From SFJ001 sp045118955 (GTDB lineage Bacteria > Bacillota > Clostridia > Oscillospirales > Ruminococcaceae), in contig JBGVKB010000142.1 of NCBI GenBank assembly GCA_045118955.1, forward strand, positions 1-10,237: 10,237 nt of DNA, written 5' to 3'. The notes below the pieces were generated by a model. It did no database searches, was not told where the DNA came from, and worked only from the letters and a program-made list of their open reading frames with translations. Made by a program: the position numbers and the translations under genes. Below, one piece after another: positions 7,366 through 10,237 of this stretch; the stretch's first letter is position 1; each line of letters opens with the position of its first letter.

Positions 7366-8517
7366 TTAAACGTGGCTCAGCACATACTGCCGCGCCGCAC
7401 GGTCACACTCGTACACATCCGCCAGTGTGTAGCTGCCGCCGAAGCGGTCGCTGTCCACCACAGCCTCCACCAGCCGGCCGATGTCCAAAAAACCGATCTT
7501 GTCCTCAAGGAACAGCCGAACCGCCTCCTCGTTGGCACCATTGGCCGCACAGGGAGCCAGACCGCCCTTGCCGATGGCCTTTTTGCAGGCCGCAAGGCAG
7601 CGGAAGGTCTCCTCGTCCGCCACATCGAAGGTGATGCTCTTCAGGGTGGTGAAATCCAGCTCGGGGGCGGGGCCGGGCACACGGGTGGGCCAGGTCAGCG
7701 CGTACTGGATGGGGATGCGCATATCCGGCACGCCAAGCTGCGCCAGAATAGAGTTGTCGCTGAACTGCACCATCGAGTGGATGATGCTCTGCCGCTGTAC
7801 CACGATCTGTACCTTTTCGGGCGGCAGATCGAACAGCCACACCGCCTCGATCAGCTCAAGGCCCTTGTTCATCAAAGTGGCAGAGTCGATGGTGATCTTC
7901 GCGCCCATGGCCCAGTTGGGGTGCTTCAGCGCATCGTGTCGGGTCTTGCCGGCCAGCTCCTCCCGCTTCATGCCGAAGAAGGGCCCGCCGGAAGCGGTCA
8001 GCAGCACCTTGGTCAGGGTCTTTGCGGACTCCGCGTCCTGTAAGCACTGGAAGATGGCCGAGTGCTCGCTGTCCACCGGCAGCAGATGCACGCCGTGGCG
8101 CTTCACCGCCTCGGTGACCAGATGGCCGCCGGTGACTAGGCTCTCCTTGTTGGCCAGCGCCACATCGTGGCCGCTCTCGATGGCCGCCAGCGTGGAGCTG
8201 AGACCGGCGATGCCGACCACCGCGTTCAGCACCACATCCGGGCCGTCCATGCGGGCCAGCTCCACCAGACCCTCAGGGCCGGAGAGGATGCGGGGCGCGT
8301 CGGCAGTGCCCGCCAGACGGGCGTCCAGCTTCTTTGCGGCGGCGGGATCCACCATCACCACATAGCGGGGATGGAAATTCGCCACCTGCTGCAGGATCTT
8401 GTCAACGCTGGAATGGGCCGCCAAGCCGAACACCTCGTACCCCTGCGCCCGGATGACGTCCAAGCTCTGGGTGCCGATGGAGCCGGTGGAGCCGAGCAGA
8501 GTGATTCGTTTAGACAT
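7366..8517 (-). CDS. dxr: 1-deoxy-D-xylulose 5-phosphate reductoisomerase (383 aa)
   Basis: Dxr is the NADPH- and metal-dependent enzyme that turns DXP into MEP, the committed step of the MEP isoprenoid pathway and the target of fosmidomycin. The Rossmann motif GSTGSIG (9-15), LANKESLV (121-128), PVDSEHSAIFQ (147-157, metal ligands D149 and E151), HPNWAMG with the loop Trp202, and MNKGLELIEA (216-225, metal ligand E221) are all present. The helical C-terminal domain is complete. The segment VVQRQSIIHSMV (239-250) has Gln241 where I recall a conserved His (E. coli H251, in HPQSVIH). The second His of that segment (H247, E. coli H257) is kept. I chose the ATG at 8515-8517 because TAAGGAG, which includes the cdsA stop codon, lies 6 nt before it. 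A start six codons earlier would overlap cdsA and lacks a site. The gap to cdsA is 10 nt, suggesting translational coupling. Confidence 0.98.
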   Translation of the reverse strand: MSKRITLLGSTGSIGTQSLDVIRAQGYEVFGLAAHSSVDKILQQVANFHPRYVVMVDPAAAKKLDARLAGTADAPRILSGPEGLVELARMDGPDVVLNAVVGIAGLSSTLAAIESGHDVALANKESLVTGGHLVTEAVKRHGVHLLPVDSEHSAIFQCLQDAESAKTLTKVLLTASGGPFFGMKREELAGKTRHDALKHPNWAMGAKITIDSATLMNKGLELIEAVWLFDLPPEKVQIVVQRQSIIHSMVQFSDNSILAQLGVPDMRIPIQYALTWPTRVPGPAPELDFTTLKSITFDVADEETFRCLAACKKAIGKGGLAPCAANGANEEAVRLFLEDKIGFLDIGRLVEAVVDSDRFGGSYTLADVYECDRAARQYVLSHV

Positions 8518-8527
8518 ATGCCGCTCC

Positions 8528-9397
8528 TTACACAAGATATTCGTAGAACACCCACTGCACCACGATGGTGACCAGCGGGGCGATGAACATCACGCTGTCG
8601 AATCGATCCAGAATGCCGCCGTGACCCGGGAAGATACGCCCATAGTCCTTGATGCCCACCTGACGCTTGACCGCCGAGGCAAACAGATCGCCCAGAATGC
8701 CCAGAACCGACGCAACCACACCCACGACTGCCACAATGAAGTAGATGGCCGCACCAATGGACTGGCCGCCGAAGGTGACCGCCTCGGGCAGAATTCCGTG
8801 ATAGATGAAGGTGACCAGCACACCAAGCGCCACCGAACCGCACACTCCGCCGATGGCACCCTCGATGGTCTTGTTGGGGCTGACCTCCGGAGCCAGCTTG
8901 TGCTTTCCGAAGAAGCGTCCGGCAAAATAGGCCGCACTGTCGCCGCCCCATGCATAGCACAGGATCAACAGCACAAAGAAGATCGCATCGTTGTGATATT
9001 TTTCCACAGGAAGCATCCGCTTCAGCTCGATCAGACAATAGAAGCACAGAATGATGACACTAGACAAAAACAGAAAACCGCCCAACTTTCCGGCGTCCAC
9101 CGTCCGGTGCTTCCAGATGACGCAGATGCACAGGTACAGCACGAACGCAAAGGCCGCCAGCAAAACGCCGCTGCGGGCCGTCGCGTTGTGGGACATCATA
9201 ATGAGCACCACAAAGGGCACAAATGGAGCAAACAGATACATCTGCTTGCGGGTAAAGCCAAACGCACCGAACGCCTCATGCACCGCCATCAGACAGATGA
9301 TCGACAGCACCAGATCCAGCACGATGGTGTTGAACAGGCTCAGCACGATGGCCAGCACACACAGGCCCACTGCCGAGGTAATGATACGTGTTTTCAA
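8528..9397 (-). CDS. cdsA: Phosphatidate cytidylyltransferase (CDP-diacylglycerol synthase, 289 aa, TTG start)
   Basis: CdsA is an integral membrane enzyme making CDP-diacylglycerol from CTP and phosphatidic acid, the precursor of phosphatidylglycerol and other phospholipids. Several hydrophobic segments cover the N-terminal two thirds. GGDSAAYFAGRFFGKHKL (151-168) and SPNKTIEG (173-180) are family motifs. The C-terminal CDP-DAG synthase signature is complete: S241, K244-R245, K250-D251, and PGHGGILDRFD at 257-267. The open frame extends upstream into uppS, but its only ATG lies deep inside that gene and gives a hydrophilic, unrelated N-terminus. The TTG at 9395-9397, with GAGGGAG (9403-9409) 5 nt upstream, gives the expected start (M)KTRIITSAVGL and leaves 25 nt after uppS. 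The gene is second in the operon. Confidence 0.97.
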   Translation of the reverse strand: MKTRIITSAVGLCVLAIVLSLFNTIVLDLVLSIICLMAVHEAFGAFGFTRKQMYLFAPFVPFVVLIMMSHNATARSGVLLAAFAFVLYLCICVIWKHRTVDAGKLGGFLFLSSVIILCFYCLIELKRMLPVEKYHNDAIFFVLLILCYAWGGDSAAYFAGRFFGKHKLAPEVSPNKTIEGAIGGVCGSVALGVLVTFIYHGILPEAVTFGGQSIGAAIYFIVAVVGVVASVLGILGDLFASAVKRQVGIKDYGRIFPGHGGILDRFDSVMFIAPLVTIVVQWVFYEYLV

Positions 9398-9409
9398 AAG
9401 ATCTCCCTC
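9395..9409 (-). promoter_or_regulatory. Ribosome binding site and TTG start of cdsA
   Basis: On the minus strand GAGGGAG (9403-9409) is followed by 5 nt and then TTG (9395-9397). No ATG or GTG with a usable site lies near the expected N-terminus, so TTG is the best start. Both the weaker site and the TTG codon predict lower translation than the neighbouring uppS, which has AGGAGG and ATG. Confidence 0.75.
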
Positions 9410-9422
9410 GCTTTCCCCGCCG

Positions 9423-10136
9423 TCAGATCCCGCCGAAGCGGCGGCTGCGCCGATTGAACTCTTCAATGGCCAGATCCAAATCCTGTCTGGTGAAATCCGG
9501 CCACAAAACGTCCATTTCAACCAACTCCGAATAGGCAGCCTGCCACAGCAGGAAGTTGGACAGCCGCTTTTCACCGCTGGGCCGCAGGATGAAATCCGGA
9601 TCCTTCTGGCCGCGGGTGTACATCATGTCCGCCATGACCGCCTCGTCGATCTCCTCCGGGCGCAGCTCCCCATCGGCCACCTTCTGCGCCAAAAGCCGCG
9701 TCGCGCGCACGATCTCCGGGCGGCCGCCGTAGTTTACCGCCACGTTCAAGGTCATACCGGTATTATGGGCCGTTCTCGCTTCGATCTCATCCATCAGTTC
9801 TTGATAGCGAGGCTCCAGCGCTGTGCGGTCGCCCAAAAACACCACCCGATTGTTCTCCTTCTCATAGTCGAAGGCCTTCAGCAGGTAGTCGCCAAACAGC
9901 CGCATGATCGCGCTCACTTCTTCAACGGGTCTGCGCCAGTTCTCGGTGGAGAAGGCGTAGAAGTACACCGATTCCACCCCCAGCTCATTGCAGTAACGGG
10001 TGATGTCCTGAAACACCTCGGCGCCGCGCTTGTGGCCGGCGGTGCGGGGCAGGCCCCGCTGCTTGGCCCAGCGCCCATTTCCGTCCATGATGATGCCGAT
10101 GCTCAGACCTTTTGCGAAATTCTCCGGATGTACCAT
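9423..10136 (-). CDS. uppS: Undecaprenyl diphosphate synthase, cis-prenyltransferase (237 aa)
   Basis: UppS adds isopentenyl units to farnesyl diphosphate with cis geometry to make the C55 lipid carrier for peptidoglycan and other wall polymers. IIMDGNGRWAKQRGL (15-29) holds the catalytic Asp18 and diphosphate-binding loop. GHKRGAE (34-40), YAFSTENWRRP (60-70) and NVAVNYGGR (131-139) follow. The C-terminal signature RPSGEKRLSNFLLWQ (185-199), then AYSE with E204, supplies the pyrophosphate- and metal-binding residues; RPSGE replaces the more common RTSGE. The length is normal. The ATG at 10134-10136 has AGGAGG (10143-10148) 6 nt before it. An ATG 15 codons upstream adds residues unlike the family and lacks a site. 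It is the first gene of the visible operon. The 83 nt between it and the hairpin at the right edge contain no convincing promoter that I can see. Confidence 0.98.
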   Translation of the reverse strand: MVHPENFAKGLSIGIIMDGNGRWAKQRGLPRTAGHKRGAEVFQDITRYCNELGVESVYFYAFSTENWRRPVEEVSAIMRLFGDYLLKAFDYEKENNRVVFLGDRTALEPRYQELMDEIEARTAHNTGMTLNVAVNYGGRPEIVRATRLLAQKVADGELRPEEIDEAVMADMMYTRGQKDPDFILRPSGEKRLSNFLLWQAAYSELVEMDVLWPDFTRQDLDLAIEEFNRRSRRFGGI

Positions 10137-10219
10137 TGAGATCCTCCTGTAAAAGGACAAACTTTTTGGGCGTGGGTGCAAAAAAGCAACATTTTCCCAC
10201 CCGTTTTAAAAGGCGTGCC

Positions 10220-10237
10220 GTGCGCGGAGATGCGCAC
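10220..10237 (-). terminator. Partial hairpin at the right edge, probably the 3' half of the upstream gene's terminator
   Basis: GTGCGC (10220-10225) and GCGCAC (10232-10237) form a perfect 6-bp stem with a 6-nt loop. On the minus strand the stem is followed by GGCACGCC and then TTTT (10204-10215), so the stem may continue beyond the window if the outside sequence supplies the partner of GGCACGCC. Size, loop length and GC content resemble the hairpin after polC. It would end the message of the gene before uppS. Half of the evidence lies outside the window. Confidence 0.5.

Noticed and set aside
8518..8535. Dxr start six codons upstream (MCKERH...)
   Set aside because: It would overlap the end of cdsA and lacks a suitably spaced site, while the ATG at 8517 has TAAGGAG 6 nt upstream.
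8399..9457. A 352-codon plus-strand frame opposite dxr and cdsA
   Set aside because: It is the complement of two clear genes, with a biased His/Gln/Arg composition and no domain.
9398..9574. N-terminal extension of CdsA by 59 residues into uppS
   Set aside because: The extension overlaps the uppS coding region, has no family similarity and no ribosome binding site. The TTG at 9397 restores the expected N-terminus.
10137..10219. Riboswitch or T-box leader ahead of uppS
   Set aside because: Fewer than 85 bases are available. I see no conserved T-box or riboswitch motif, only A/T tracts and a poorly paired GGGTGGG/CCCACGCCC.

Overview
The window looks like chromosomal, GC-rich DNA from a Gram-positive clostridial bacterium. 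The main reasons are a full-length PolC-type replicative polymerase, which is a Firmicutes enzyme, AGGAGG-type ribosome binding sites before most genes, and the gene order uppS-cdsA-dxr-rseP-ispG-polC, which is typical of Clostridia. High GC together with this order suggests an Oscillospiraceae-like gut lineage. That placement is inference from memory of the families, not from a search.

Every real gene I can support is on the minus strand, so transcription runs from high to low coordinates. At the right edge (10137-10237) there is a non-coding leader. It carries half of what looks like the terminator of an upstream gene cut by the window. Then come uppS (undecaprenyl diphosphate synthase), cdsA (CDP-diacylglycerol synthase), dxr (DXP reductoisomerase), rseP (site-2 protease) and ispG (HMBPP synthase), with gaps of only 10-36 nt, so they form one clear operon. 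A wider gap of 125 nt with imperfect inverted repeats separates ispG from polC. PolC is followed by a 15-bp perfect GC-rich hairpin (675-710). Last comes a separate class I glutamine-amidotransferase-like hydrolase of the PuuD/peptidase C26 family, whose C-terminus runs off the left edge.

The genes fit together as an envelope-lipid module. Dxr and IspG are MEP-pathway enzymes supplying isoprenoid precursors, and UppS turns these into the C55 carrier lipid for peptidoglycan. CdsA makes the phospholipid precursor CDP-diacylglycerol. RseP cleaves membrane proteins, and PolC couples the cluster to chromosome replication. The hydrolase after the terminator is probably an independent unit with no evident functional link.

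I found no mobile element, CRISPR array, tRNA, rRNA, phage gene or new defence system. The region is ordinary core genome. Points worth a second look are local: non-AUG starts (cdsA TTG, polC GTG, a possible TTG for rseP), substitutions near conserved motifs in Dxr and PolC, an unusual acidic proline-rich loop in RseP, the structured intergenic elements, and the absence of the usual rimP-nusA genes after polC.
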